DNA of 64,000 nt from Terriglobus roseus (GCF_900102185.1 NZ_LT629690.1:1178001-1242000), one strand, 5' to 3'; counted from the first letter of the stretch, positions 37,601 to 46,211 are shown. The notes: generated from the sequence alone by a model not told the origin. Numbers and translations are program-made.

Positions 37601-38279
37601 CCCGCAAGACAACACCAATACCGATGCTGAGTATGCGCGTGCTTCGGACAACGTGCCGAATCGTTTCACCTTCGTAGTGCAATACAACCTGCCATTCGGA
37701 CGGGGCAGAACGTTCCTCGGTAATGCAAACCGTTGGGTGGATGCAGTGATCGGGGGATGGCAGATCAATGATGAAACGATCCTTCAGGACGGTGGTCCAC
37801 TCACGATCACTCAGACCAATCTCAACAGTGCCTCACAGTTTGGAACGACGGGGGTCGGCGGTTCAGTGCAGCGACCGAACCTAGTCCCTGGGATTCCTAT
37901 TGCGAAGAGCGGACGTCCGCAGAGAAGACTAGGGCCGCAACAGAATGGCACGGAGACTTACTTTAATACCGCTGCATTCACCGTTGCTCCGGCATACACC
38001 TATGGCAATGCACCGCGCACACTTCCCGTGTACGGTCCTGGCTATAGCAACTCGGATATCTCCCTCAATAAGAGTTTTCCTTTTGGGGAGAGAGTGAATG
38101 TGCAGTTCCGCGCGGAAGCGCTGAATGCATTCAATACGCCCGAATTTGCCGCGCCCGTGGCGGTGCTTCCCGTGAACACCGCTACGCAAACCGTGATTTC
38201 TGGCTCAACCTTCGGTCAGATCACGTCGCAAATCAATTACTCGAGAATCATCCAGCTAGGAGGCCGCCTGAGCTTTTAG
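34650..38279 (+). CDS. TonB-dependent receptor (Oar-like)
   Basis: The 1209-residue receptor has a signal peptide (ISGVAVAYVLGSGLLSSHAQ), a carboxypeptidase-regulatory-like domain (VRGVVKDSQGASITNAKV), a plug and a long barrel ending in GGRLSF. The ATG at 34650 is preceded by AAGGAG at 7 bases; an in-frame ATG at 34488 would add 54 unlikely residues. It probably transports a large substrate with the secreted paralogue and MarR regulator upstream. Two hairpins follow it. Confidence 0.9.
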   Translation: MLDRRMSIISGVAVAYVLGSGLLSSHAQTNYGSVRGVVKDSQGASITNAKVTLTSERTHTTRDVSTNGGGIYFFGSLDPGRYTVRVVSDGFKTSETNVAVAIGATASVDVSLVAGGSDQSVTVTATSEEVPNRTNATNGQLFDERKLQDLPNLGRNPFIMDKLDNNVVPTGNPQQARAEDQNMTSSVSIAGAPIGTNGYVVDGIPTSTSAGIVTFIPSLEAVTEVKVQANTYDAEAGRVGGGLYNATLKSGSGRLHGVLYGETRQTGWSANSFYSNLTGAPRPGQATYLYTGALGGPLPIDKIPGIERVPLIRGKYFFWVSEDGYRQQQPYAASSTAVFVPSAAERVGDFTAEGNPGRIEPILYDPTTYPRKQIVGLKNGVSTPNYIPGSGLTLNAIGQYIANAYPPPNVTLNTSQAYGTGNRALPYDSLKTRSDMYSGKLDHQFNDRWNAAASYVHLATQEPSGSVLHVAAQGTGVLTRYIDATAVNNTIVLSPTTLLNVAYGFNRYYSTSPQYSSGFNQANGFGGIGFPAGFVSQLQSESFPTISPSGAATLGGANSGPTINYSRNFVVGLTKTVGKHNLKAGYVYRALRLYTQSFSGGNGSYIFNGQYTSANGASATTAAGSSIADLLLGAPSAASITINAPNTLQRANYNAIYVQDDLRATNDLTLNVGVRFEFEPGQDEAHNRNIVGFDRSVNNPLPTTGSPLRGGVMFAGQNGYTTRCCSYGAVKVSPRFGVAYSFDRRTVIRGGFGLFYSPVALTNYSPGYSQTTTYSTTNLTGAVAASSLGSGGYLSNPFPSGLLQPTGNSLGYLTGVGGAITAIDSARRYPFVQQYSVDLQRELPARVLFKIGYVGARARNFPNTVNINQLPNSALAGANGTSLATSVTNPFYASSVGGYPSTGVVAQKTVPRAQLLLPFPQFTSVTLSESNGYSRYNSLAIKAERNVGKNLVLLATYTWSSNWDSIYSSISAPATSNNLNATSGPQDNTNTDAEYARASDNVPNRFTFVVQYNLPFGRGRTFLGNANRWVDAVIGGWQINDETILQDGGPLTITQTNLNSASQFGTTGVGGSVQRPNLVPGIPIAKSGRPQRRLGPQQNGTETYFNTAAFTVAPAYTYGNAPRTLPVYGPGYSNSDISLNKSFPFGERVNVQFRAEALNAFNTPEFAAPVAVLPVNTATQTVISGSTFGQITSQINYSRIIQLGGRLSF

Positions 38280-38299
38280 GTGCAGTGGCAGGAAATAAC

Positions 38300-38331
38300 A
38301 AGGTCGGCAGTACGAATCTACTGTCGACCTT
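38300..38331 (+). terminator. Terminator of the TonB receptor gene
   Basis: AAGGTCGGCAGTA (38300-38312) and TACTGTCGACCTT (38319-38331) form a 13-bp stem with one G-U pair and a 6-base loop, followed by TCTTATTTTC. Confidence 0.75.
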
Positions 38332-38368
38332 CTTATTTTCATGATGATTCGATTCCGACTTAAAAAAA

Positions 38369-38409
38369 GCCTCTGCAACGTTCCCTGATCTTAGGAACGT
38401 TGCAGAGGC
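38369..38409 (-). terminator. Terminator of the DUF6152-like gene
   Basis: A perfect 16-bp stem (38369-38384 with 38394-38409, 9-base loop) is followed on the minus strand by a T-run (complement of AAAAAAA at 38362-38368). It ends transcription from the gene at 38443-38880. Confidence 0.85.
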
Positions 38410-38442
38410 GCTTGGGGCAGAATTGAAAATGATGAGTGTGCG

Positions 38443-38880
38443 TTAAGACTTCTTCTGTGGGAGCTTGGCGCCGGAGCCGTCATCACCAGGGCCGCCATCA
38501 CCAGGCGTACCGCCGTATATATTGCGACCATCGGGAAGTGTGACGCGGCGACCGTCGATCAGATGTGAACCATCCTTCGCGCGATATCCATCAACGACGA
38601 TGGTGTCGCCGATCTTCAAATCTCCCTTGCCCAGGCCACGACGAGAAAGTGCTCCAGGGCCGGCACCTTCACAGCCCCAGTTCGTCACGTTGCCTTTCGC
38701 ATCGACCACGTCTACATAGAAATATGAGTGTGGGTTGGTCCACTCAACACGCGTGAGTTTCCCAACTAACCGTACAGGTTTGGTGCCGTCAAACTCCGCG
38801 GCGAACGAGTGATGGGCAAATGCGGGTGCAACAACGATTAACCCAGCGGCGAGCGTAGCTGCAAACAGCTTGGCCTTCAT
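38443..38880 (-). CDS. DUF6152-family small secreted protein
   Basis: The 145-residue protein has a signal peptide (AATLAAGLIVVAPAFA), then HHSFAAEFD and a compact domain with KLTRVEWTNPHSYFYVDV, which is the DUF6152 pattern. The adjacent histidines at the mature N-terminus could bind a metal, but this is untested. The C-terminus is Gly/Asp rich. The ATG at 38880 has AAGGAG upstream. It is transcribed toward the TonB receptor gene and stops at its own terminator. Confidence 0.8.
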   Translation of the reverse strand: MKAKLFAATLAAGLIVVAPAFAHHSFAAEFDGTKPVRLVGKLTRVEWTNPHSYFYVDVVDAKGNVTNWGCEGAGPGALSRRGLGKGDLKIGDTIVVDGYRAKDGSHLIDGRRVTLPDGRNIYGGTPGDGGPGDDGSGAKLPQKKS

Positions 38881-38936
38881 AGAAGGTCTCCTTCGGATGT
38901 GTTGTTTTCGGGATGAGCAGAGCACAAACGTGCAAC

Positions 38937-38962
38937 GGGCTCACAATGCCGATTGTGAGCCC
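38937..38962. promoter_or_regulatory. Perfect 11-bp inverted repeat
   Basis: GGGCTCACAAT (38937-38947), GCCG, ATTGTGAGCCC (38952-38962). It lies about 57 bases upstream of the minus-strand DUF6152-like gene, so it is either an operator or a leader hairpin. No T-run follows, which argues against a terminator. Confidence 0.45.
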
Positions 38963-38977
38963 ATTAAGAAACGCGAA

Positions 38978-38994
38978 TTAGCTTAGGAAGCTAA
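38978..38994. promoter_or_regulatory. Perfect 7-bp palindrome, possible operator
   Basis: TTAGCTT-AGG-AAGCTAA, a compact 17-bp palindrome of the size bound by MarR/TetR-type dimers, 15 bases beyond the previous repeat in the same divergent gap. Confidence 0.35.
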
Positions 38995-39353
38995 CTTAAC
39001 GACACAAGTGGGCACAACACCGGCTCAGGGAGAGGGTGTTACAACAACGCGCCTGCTGACTTGGAATCATGAGCAAACTGTAACTCTGAAGGTGAAGCAT
39101 GTCAACGTTTCGGCTTGACGGAAGTCTTCCAGTGTCTTATTGTTCGCTCATGCACACGATCCTCATCGCGAATTGTTGTCGCCCGACACAGTCACAGATT
39201 CGCGGAGTGATCCAGCGCATGGTGTAGTCACACCACAGCGCATTTCCTCAAAGAGCTATCTTTCGCGAATCCGCCTCTTGTGCGGGATTGTCGGCCATGT
39301 CCGTCCGCATAACGTTGCGGCTTCGCATGACCTGATCCCCGAAGGAGATCGAC

Positions 39354-40244
39354 GTGTTCACTCGTCCCACCAAGCTATTTCTCATTGCTGTGCTTCTCAC
39401 ATCCTCTGCGGTAGCGCGAGCACAAGATCAGGGTGTTCAGCCCGGTAAGCCAAGACCATCCAGCCCATTTGCGGTAGACGAATCGAAGTTGGCGAAAGGG
39501 CCAGCGCCTCGTTCAACCGACGGACATCCTGACTTTTCAGGCTATTGGCTACCGTCTCGCAAAGATCGGCCATCAGGCAATATTGGCAAAGACTATCCGG
39601 GCTACAAGCTTCCGTTTACCGAAGCCGGTCGCGCGGCTTTGAAGCACAACGTCGAGCAGACTGTTGATCCGGAAGCACTGTGCGTGGTCGGTGGTATCCC
39701 ACGGCACGACGCGAGCGCTTTGCCGTTCCAACTGTTGCAAGGGAAGTCACAGGTCGCGTTTCTTTATTGGTACACAACGTATCGACTTATCCCTTTCGAT
39801 GTGCGCAAGCACGAGGATGATCCGGAGCCTTCCTTTTTTGGCGACGAGATCGGATGGTGGGAGGGCGATACATTCGTGATCGATTCGACGGCTTTCAAGG
39901 AAGAGCGCACATGGATCGACGAGAATGCGAATCCGCACAGCGATCAACAACACACCGTTGAGAAGTGGACAAGACCTGACGTTTCGCACCTGCACTTGGA
40001 ACTGACGGTGACGGATCCCAAGTTCTACACGGAGCCGCTCCACTATCAGCGAACGTGGCTGCTTGGGAAACCTGAGCAGCGAGTGCATGAATATTCGTGC
40101 GCTGAGGATAACGTTGACGGACCCCATATTGGACCTGGTCCGGGACCCATCGGACCCGATGGTCAACGTGGCTACGGTGTCTTGGCACCGCTACCTCCGC
40201 CTCCGGACAAGGATCATCCAGCGGTTACAAATATCCCGGAATAG
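39354..40244 (+). CDS. Secreted protein of unknown function, paralogue B
   Basis: The 296-residue protein is the same length as paralogue A (33467-34357) and shares its blocks: GKDYPGYKLPF, GGIPRHDAS, FQLLQGKSQVAFLY, DPKFYTEPLHYQRTWLLGKP, HIGPGPGPIGPDGQRGY. The signal peptide is KLFLIAVLLTSSAVARAQ. The GTG start at 39354 has AAGGAG 7 bases upstream. The pair probably arose by duplication, as they lie on either side of a TonB receptor and a DUF6152-like gene. Function unknown. It is followed by two DUF6644-like membrane proteins. Confidence 0.82.
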   Translation: MFTRPTKLFLIAVLLTSSAVARAQDQGVQPGKPRPSSPFAVDESKLAKGPAPRSTDGHPDFSGYWLPSRKDRPSGNIGKDYPGYKLPFTEAGRAALKHNVEQTVDPEALCVVGGIPRHDASALPFQLLQGKSQVAFLYWYTTYRLIPFDVRKHEDDPEPSFFGDEIGWWEGDTFVIDSTAFKEERTWIDENANPHSDQQHTVEKWTRPDVSHLHLELTVTDPKFYTEPLHYQRTWLLGKPEQRVHEYSCAEDNVDGPHIGPGPGPIGPDGQRGYGVLAPLPPPPDKDHPAVTNIPE

Positions 40245-40261
40245 TCACTCCACTCAAACGA

Positions 40262-40290
40262 AGGGGCGAGAGCGATTAGTCTCGGCCCCT
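40262..40290 (+). terminator. Weak hairpin after paralogue B
   Basis: AGGGGCGAGA and TCTCGGCCCCT pair with a single bulged G and an 8-base loop. No T-run follows, so it may be an attenuator or partial terminator before the DUF6644-like genes. Confidence 0.4.
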
Positions 40291-40311
40291 ACGATCTAGA
40301 AGGTTGATGCT

Positions 40312-40803
40312 TTGAATTGGCTACAACATCTTTGCCAACTGTTGTACGACTCGCATTTCGGGACCTACATCCGAGAGAGTGATTATGCGTTCTCAATCAT
40401 TGAGTCAGTGCATGTATTGGCAATCACCTTACTCGTTGGCACAATCGCCCTGCTTGACCTCCGGATGCTTGGCGTCGTGTTACGGGGAGTTTCTGTGACC
40501 CGCATTGCGCGTACTGTGTTTCCGCTGACCTGGTCCGGATTTCTTGTCATGTTTGTCTCTGGTTTCTTGTTGTTCTGGGCAGAGGCGGCGAAGAACTATG
40601 GTAATCCAGCATTCCGTATCAAAGTGCTCCTGCTCCTGCTTGTGGGCGTAAATCCCTTGATCTTCCATACGACCATCTACCGCCGCGTACATGAGTGGGA
40701 ACAGCTTGATGTGTCTCCGTGGAGGGCGCGTGCAGCGGCGATTGCTTCCTTAACACTTTGGAGCGGCATTATCGTTGCTGGCCGCATGATCGCTTACTTC
40801 TGA
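40312..40803 (+). CDS. DUF6644-like membrane protein 1
   Basis: The 163-residue protein has four membrane helices. The first contains YAFSIIESVHVLAITLLVGTIALLDLRMLG, and the third and fourth LLLLLVGVNPLIFHT and LTLWSGIIVAGRMIAYF. The next gene encodes a homologue with the same pattern (VVEAIHLLGLAVLGGVILIVDLRLLG; LWFGVGVAGRAIG). Start is a TTG at 40312 with AAGG upstream. The conserved His in helix 1 and the nearby c-type cytochrome hint at a redox membrane role, but this is speculation. Confidence 0.75.
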   Translation: MNWLQHLCQLLYDSHFGTYIRESDYAFSIIESVHVLAITLLVGTIALLDLRMLGVVLRGVSVTRIARTVFPLTWSGFLVMFVSGFLLFWAEAAKNYGNPAFRIKVLLLLLVGVNPLIFHTTIYRRVHEWEQLDVSPWRARAAAIASLTLWSGIIVAGRMIAYF

Positions 40804-40816
40804 CAAAAGGATTCAC

Positions 40817-41287
40817 ATGCTTTCCTGGTTTATTGCTCTCAGCCATTCTCCCCTTGGGCAGTACATGCAGAACTCCCGGTGGGGCTTCGCGGTAGTGGAG
40901 GCGATCCATCTTCTCGGCCTTGCGGTATTGGGGGGAGTCATCCTCATCGTCGATCTTCGCTTGCTCGGACTGATTCTTAAGAGCGAGCATGCGAGAACCG
41001 TTTCGAGGGGTCTGAGCAAGGTGCTACTCATCAGTCTTACCGTAATGATTCTGACCGGGATTGCACTGGTTTCAGAAGAGGCTCTGAAGTGCTATCACAG
41101 TCCCGCGTTTCAGTGGAAGATGGCGTTACTAGCAGCTGTTCTCCTGTTTTATTTCACCCTGCACCGTGCCGCCTTACTGCGCACCGAGAAGAATCAGGTT
41201 GATGCATGGTCACGTCTTGCGGGCATCGTGTCGATCACGTTGTGGTTCGGCGTTGGAGTTGCTGGCCGCGCTATCGGTCTGTTGTAA
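40817..41287 (+). CDS. DUF6644-like membrane protein 2
   Basis: The 156-residue, four-helix protein is a tandem paralogue of the preceding gene, 13 bases apart. Both carry E-(S/A)-(V/I)-H in helix 1 and end in a V-AGR helix. They probably form a heterodimer. ATG with AAAGGA upstream. Function unknown. Confidence 0.78.
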   Translation: MLSWFIALSHSPLGQYMQNSRWGFAVVEAIHLLGLAVLGGVILIVDLRLLGLILKSEHARTVSRGLSKVLLISLTVMILTGIALVSEEALKCYHSPAFQWKMALLAAVLLFYFTLHRAALLRTEKNQVDAWSRLAGIVSITLWFGVGVAGRAIGLL

Positions 41288-41312
41288 AAGAGTTTCTTTC
41301 TGGAGGTGAGTG

Positions 41313-41783
41313 ATGAAGCTGAATCCCGTAGGAAGTACATCGTTGCTGGCTATAGTTGTCGGCGCTGGGTTGTTTTCCGGTTTCTCTTCGCGACCTGTTC
41401 TTGCACAGACATTGACTGTAACGCCAAAGCCGGTGACCGTGGAATGGGTGTACCGGGTCAAGTACGGCTACAAGGACGAGTGGTGGGCACTGTTCAAGAA
41501 GAACCAGATTTCGGTTCTAGAGCGGCAAAAACAGCTTGGCTATGTCAAGGAGTACACGGTTTATGCTCCGAGCCTGCATACCAGCGAAGACTCGCGCTGG
41601 GATTACCGCATCGTCATCGTCAGGGCGTCAGCAGACGCTCCGCAGGGACTGTCCGAGGGAGAGATCGCAAAGCAGTTATTCCCTGACCAGACGACTTATA
41701 AACGAGAAGAGAATCGTCGTTGGGAACTAACAACTAATCACTGGGATCTTCCGATTCATGTTGTGAATCTCTCGGCGCAGTAA
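41313..41783 (+). CDS. Small secreted protein of unknown function
   Basis: The 156-residue protein has a signal peptide ending near SRPVLAQ and a mature domain rich in aromatic and charged residues (VEWVYRVKYGYKDEWWALFKKNQ, WDYRIVIVRA). The pattern is similar to small exported alpha/beta-barrel-like proteins but I do not recognise the family. GGAGG precedes the ATG at 41313; a GTG one codon earlier is possible. It follows the DUF6644 pair by 25 bases and ends at a strong terminator, so it is likely the last gene of that operon. Confidence 0.75.
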   Translation: MKLNPVGSTSLLAIVVGAGLFSGFSSRPVLAQTLTVTPKPVTVEWVYRVKYGYKDEWWALFKKNQISVLERQKQLGYVKEYTVYAPSLHTSEDSRWDYRIVIVRASADAPQGLSEGEIAKQLFPDQTTYKREENRRWELTTNHWDLPIHVVNLSAQ

Positions 41784-41790
41784 GGTCCAC

Positions 41791-41826
41791 AACAAAGGGC
41801 TCCGTATATCAACGGAGCCCTTTGTT
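41791..41826. terminator. Strong bidirectional terminator
   Basis: A perfect 15-bp stem, AACAAAGGGCTCCGT (41791-41805) with ACGGAGCCCTTTGTT (41812-41826), lies between convergent genes. A/T-rich stem ends give short T-runs on both strands. Confidence 0.85.
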
Positions 41827-42450
41827 CTAACGACGTCCGATTGCGTTCTTCTCAAACTCACTGGTCGATGGCAAACGAAGCGGCTTGGTTCGCGGATACC
41901 AGTATGCTGCGTGGCATGCTTCGCATGCGGCGTCTAAGGCTGCGCCTGCGGCCAACACTCCCTGGGCGTCACGACTACGTGCCGCGATAAGAGCCGCGTT
42001 CGACGCCTCTTCCAAGCGCATCGCTGCGGCTTTGAACTTAGCGGGATCCGCATCGATGTCAACACGAATTTGCACTGCGGTGCGTGTACCCGGTGTATCG
42101 GCGTCGGCTAGTTTGCTATGCGCATTTTCACCGACTGGGAGCTTTGGTGTCTGGAGGCGTTTGGATCCCGCAATCAAGCCCTGCGCGTAACCCGCGACCT
42201 TTTGCCACTCTGCGTCGTTCTTCGGGGCTTTAACTTGTATCCCCATTGCTGTTTGCGATGTGCCAATCGATTCCCACAGTGCATCCGCTGAAGGGTCGAC
42301 TAGAAGATCCATCGTTTGTTGAATGCTTCCAAGCTTCACTGCTGTCGAAGGGACTGATGGCGTTTGGCGGTTCGCAGCAATCGCGGCCATGCCAATGGAA
42401 AGGACAGCACTGGCGGACGCGATGCGAAGGTAGGTTGCATTGACAGGCAT
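41827..42450 (-). CDS. Cytochrome c'-like protein
   Basis: The 207-residue protein has an N-terminal signal or anchor segment (IASASAVLSIGMAAIAA), a mostly helical body and a single heme-binding CEACH motif near the C-terminus (ALDAACEACHAAYWYP), the arrangement of cytochrome c' and c556. Such proteins bind one covalent heme in the periplasm and carry electrons or bind NO. It starts 20 bases downstream of the TonB receptor on the same strand, so it is cotranscribed with it. Confidence 0.8.
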   Translation of the reverse strand: MPVNATYLRIASASAVLSIGMAAIAANRQTPSVPSTAVKLGSIQQTMDLLVDPSADALWESIGTSQTAMGIQVKAPKNDAEWQKVAGYAQGLIAGSKRLQTPKLPVGENAHSKLADADTPGTRTAVQIRVDIDADPAKFKAAAMRLEEASNAALIAARSRDAQGVLAAGAALDAACEACHAAYWYPRTKPLRLPSTSEFEKNAIGRR

Positions 42451-42470
42451 AACAAAGCTCCTTGTGGTGT

Positions 42471-45400
42471 TTAGAACGAGAGACGTGTTGCGATTTGCAA
42501 CAAGCGAGGTGACGCGGCACTTACAATCTGTCCGAAGTTTGGATCGCCCATCTGGCCATTCACGGATGCCGGACCGTAGAACTGCGCGTGGTTGAACACG
42601 TTGAATGCCTCCAGACGGAGAGCGAGAGAACGAGTGTCTCCGAAGTGGGTGATTTTCTCTAAGGCCATATCGAAGTTCTCGATGCCGGGACCGTAAAACA
42701 TCCGTCGTTTCGAATTCCCAAGTTGGCCGAGCGTCTCCTCCTGGAACAGGGCGGTGTTGAAGGCTGGTAGTCCGTTGCGACCATTCGTGTTGATCTTCAA
42801 TGGCCCGGGTGTCATTTGAGGCGTATCCAGCAGGTAGTTGTTAGCGCCGTTGCCAAGTGTGCCAAGCAGGGAGTTGTCGGAGTTGTCGTACAACGTGATG
42901 GGGAACCCCGTGGCAAATCGTGCAGTGCCAGAAAGGCTCCAGCCACGAGTCAGTTGATTGCGGAAGGCGTCGACAAAGGGAAGAGCCCACGTATAAGTCG
43001 CAACGAAACTATGGCGTTGATCCCATGCAGAAATAGCGCGGCTATGGCGAGTATCGATCGGGTTAAGCTGTTCTCCCAGATTTGATCCCTGATCAATTGA
43101 CTTCGCGTATGCATAGCTCACGAGAATCTGTGAGCCATTGCGTTTGTAGCGAAGCGTCGACTCCAGTGCGTTGTAGTTTGAATTTGCGATCGAACTGTCG
43201 GAAGTATTTTCTCCATAATTTGGACCTTGCCCTACACGTGTTCCCTGAACAACTTCTCCGTGGCTGTTGCTATAGGCTGCGTCCTCACCAAATGGACCGC
43301 AGCCCGGCAGGCTCAGGCATAAGGCGGGATCACCGGGATTAGCCGATACCAGGGCGAGAATGTGGTGGCCTTGATTGCCGACGTAGCTCATGGTGAGTAG
43401 TGCGTTTGGTGTGAGTTGTCTCTGTAGGGAAAGCATGTAGCTTTCAACGTAGGCGGCGCGGTTGTTGTGATCAAAGAACGGATCGCCAGCGATGGGAACA
43501 AAGTTCGACCAGTCCACGGATGTGTCTGGGTTCGAAGTCGATACCGAATGGCTGGGGAACGGGAAGGGAAATCTCTGTCCGTTATCTACGCCTGAAGCGG
43601 CGGTTATGAAAGGCGTGGCGAGTAACGGAGGCGCGGGGCTTAGATAGTTATAGCCAAACGGCGGGACGGCATACATGATTCCCGCGGATAACCCAGGAAA
43701 GGCGGTGTAGAACATACCAAAGCTCGCTCGGATGCTGCTTTCTCCTGGACCTCCAAGGAGGGTACGCAACAACCCTTGCTCTGCTGACGGTGAGTAGGCA
43801 ATACCAACTCGTGGAGCGAAGTTGCGGTAACCTACGGGAGCAATCGTGTGCGGTACTCCTGGATCGCCCGCAACTACCATGCCTTCCGGAGCTCCGGGGA
43901 ACAACTTCGATTGGGTGCCAGCGATATAGGTCTGGAGTTGGTTGTACTTCTCCCACCATGGAAAGATCACATCCCAGCGGAGTCCGGCGTTGATCGTGAG
44001 ATCTCTGCGCGCACGCCAATTGTCCTGCACGTATAGACCGACATAACGATTCCTAAGATAGAACGGCTGTCCGGACGATTGCGTAAAGTTGCTCGCGACT
44101 CCCAATAGAAAGTCAGCGTACGCGGAACCTGTCTCGGTACCGTTGATATTGAACGTCCCATTGAATGTTGCGTTGGGGTGTTCGTTTACCTGGTCCGCAT
44201 GGAACTGTCCACCGAACTTCAGCGTGTGTGCGCCCATGACATGCGACACGCCGTCACCGATGTAGTACGTGTTATTAGCCTGAGTGAGATTTGTGATTGG
44301 AACGCCCATCACAAAGGTTGGGAAGGTGATGTTCTCAATACCCTCAAATGGCGGTGCCTGAACGGAGATTCCCGGCGTGTTCGATCCTGTAACAAACCCT
44401 TGAGATGCAAGACTGACACCGAGTCCACCCTGAGGTTCGCCGATGATGTTGGCGTTCCGCAGAAATCCCAGATGAAATTCGTTTACGGTGCTAATACCCA
44501 GCACCTTCGTATGTCCGAACGTGAAGACCTGGGCTCTACCAATGGTGAGTGCGTTGAAGCCAGGGATACTCGCTCCTGCCACCGAACCCGGGTAGGGGTT
44601 GTCGAGATGATAGTCATCGATGAAGTAATAACCCGTGAATTGGCCCCACCGGTTATTGCCATCCAGCCGGAACGCACCCTTGGTGTCTCGTACGCTCTGG
44701 GAGTATGCGGCAGTCGAGAATTGATTCGTGCCACTGTTGGGAGAGGGTATGTACTGCAGCAAGTTCTTTGCTGGTGTCGACCATGCACTTTGCGGAATCA
44801 CACCGTCGAGAAAAACACTGGAATACGGTTCTCCAGTTGCGACTGTGCGGCCAAGCTGTTGCGACAAGAGTGACGCGAGGTAAGGGCCACTGACGTTTCC
44901 GGTGAGCGCATTTTGATTCCCCTCCAGAAAATTGCCACTTCGCTGTGCAGCAGAAGGAACAGAGATGTTTCCGGTCGAAATGCCCTGTGTTGTTCGCGTG
45001 CCTTGATAGTCGGCAAAGAAAAAGAGTTGATCGCATTTGATCGGGCCACCGCCAGCACCTCCAAACTGATTTTGGCGATACACCGAGCGAGATGGATCGA
45101 AGTATCCTCGTGCGTCGAGTACTGTGTTTCGGAAGAACTCAAACGCCTCTCCATGGAATTGACTGCTTCCGGATTTACTGACAACCGTTATCATGCCGCC
45201 GTTATAGTTGCCGTATTCGGCGTCGAAGTTCGTCGTGAGCACGCGAAACTCTTCAATCGAATCCAGGTTCGGGATGACAGAAGTTCCGCCATTCATGTGT
45301 TCCTGAACATCGATGCCATTTACGAGAAAGCCATTCGCAGACTCTCGTTGCCCATTGATGGATAGATTTCCGGGATTTAGATCGCCTGAAGGATCGAGGC

Positions 45401-46067
45401 TTCCTGTAACGCCGGCCATGATGACTGAGCTGGGGAGCAATGTCGATACGGGTGCCACTCCTGGCTGTATGGCCAACAAATCGGTATAACTCCGGCCGTT
45501 TAAAGGTACAGAGGTCATTTGTGCAGCCGAGACCACCTCACCTAGATGTGTGGCTGATGTTTCGACCTGATTCTCCGTGTTGGCGGTCACTGAAACGGTA
45601 TCCGTACGTTGAGCAATACCAAGCGAAACGTCGACACGAACGGCTGCGTCGGTATCGATCGCAATAGCCGTCCTCTTCTGCGACGAGAAACCAGTCGATT
45701 CGATTGACAATTCGTACTGGCCGACGGGGAGACTCGGAAATGCGTATAGCCCCTGTTTGGTTGAAACAGTTTTCCAGCTTATGTGTTGCGCGGTATTCAA
45801 CAGCGTGAGATGGGCGCCTGCGATCGAGGCACCAGAGCCATTTGTGATAGTTCCTGCGATGCTGCCGCCATTTCCGGCATGGATCGTCGGGATGAAGAGA
45901 ACGAACGAAACAGGGCACAATGCGCCCAGAATCTTGCGGTAGTACAAAGCCTGCTCCAAACGAGCCACGCGAAGGCTCAACCGAAATTCAGTTGATGAGG
46001 GAAGGGGACGAGGAGGGAGGTTTAGGAAAGATGACAACAGCGCCGCGGAGCGCTGTCGCTGAGACAC
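42471..46067 (-). CDS. TonB-dependent receptor (Oar-like)
   Basis: The 1198-residue receptor has a signal segment (ILGALCPVSFVLFIPTIHA), a carboxypeptidase-regulatory-like domain (IAGTITNGSGASIAGAHL), plug and barrel ending in ATRLSF. The GTG at 46067 gives a long polar N-terminus before the signal peptide; a later non-ATG start near residue 40 is possible. It shares a transcript with the cytochrome c'-like gene, suggesting uptake of a substrate processed by periplasmic electron transfer. It is divergent from the sensor kinase at 46212. Confidence 0.87.
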   Translation of the reverse strand: MSQRQRSAALLSSFLNLPPRPLPSSTEFRLSLRVARLEQALYYRKILGALCPVSFVLFIPTIHAGNGGSIAGTITNGSGASIAGAHLTLLNTAQHISWKTVSTKQGLYAFPSLPVGQYELSIESTGFSSQKRTAIAIDTDAAVRVDVSLGIAQRTDTVSVTANTENQVETSATHLGEVVSAAQMTSVPLNGRSYTDLLAIQPGVAPVSTLLPSSVIMAGVTGSLDPSGDLNPGNLSINGQRESANGFLVNGIDVQEHMNGGTSVIPNLDSIEEFRVLTTNFDAEYGNYNGGMITVVSKSGSSQFHGEAFEFFRNTVLDARGYFDPSRSVYRQNQFGGAGGGPIKCDQLFFFADYQGTRTTQGISTGNISVPSAAQRSGNFLEGNQNALTGNVSGPYLASLLSQQLGRTVATGEPYSSVFLDGVIPQSAWSTPAKNLLQYIPSPNSGTNQFSTAAYSQSVRDTKGAFRLDGNNRWGQFTGYYFIDDYHLDNPYPGSVAGASIPGFNALTIGRAQVFTFGHTKVLGISTVNEFHLGFLRNANIIGEPQGGLGVSLASQGFVTGSNTPGISVQAPPFEGIENITFPTFVMGVPITNLTQANNTYYIGDGVSHVMGAHTLKFGGQFHADQVNEHPNATFNGTFNINGTETGSAYADFLLGVASNFTQSSGQPFYLRNRYVGLYVQDNWRARRDLTINAGLRWDVIFPWWEKYNQLQTYIAGTQSKLFPGAPEGMVVAGDPGVPHTIAPVGYRNFAPRVGIAYSPSAEQGLLRTLLGGPGESSIRASFGMFYTAFPGLSAGIMYAVPPFGYNYLSPAPPLLATPFITAASGVDNGQRFPFPFPSHSVSTSNPDTSVDWSNFVPIAGDPFFDHNNRAAYVESYMLSLQRQLTPNALLTMSYVGNQGHHILALVSANPGDPALCLSLPGCGPFGEDAAYSNSHGEVVQGTRVGQGPNYGENTSDSSIANSNYNALESTLRYKRNGSQILVSYAYAKSIDQGSNLGEQLNPIDTRHSRAISAWDQRHSFVATYTWALPFVDAFRNQLTRGWSLSGTARFATGFPITLYDNSDNSLLGTLGNGANNYLLDTPQMTPGPLKINTNGRNGLPAFNTALFQEETLGQLGNSKRRMFYGPGIENFDMALEKITHFGDTRSLALRLEAFNVFNHAQFYGPASVNGQMGDPNFGQIVSAASPRLLQIATRLSF

Positions 46068-46211
46068 ATCTCAAGCCTGCGATGTAGGAACGGATTGGCA
46101 GGCGAGAACATGACTATCTCTAGAAGTAGCAGGTGTTGGGACGTCAGGGAGCCTATCTTTTGGCCATATCGAACCATTCGCGGCGATACGATGAACCAGG
46201 AGACGAACTAA

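Larger units (their letters stand above)
38881..39353. other. Intergenic region with two perfect inverted repeats
   Basis: No gene is seen. The region separates the divergent DUF6152-like and secreted-paralogue B genes and holds two palindromes (38937-38962 and 38978-38994), so it probably contains both promoters and operators. Confidence 0.6.

Noticed and set aside
44178-44873. 231-codon plus-strand frame inside the third large receptor region
   Set aside because: Antisense to a TonB receptor barrel, with no motif.
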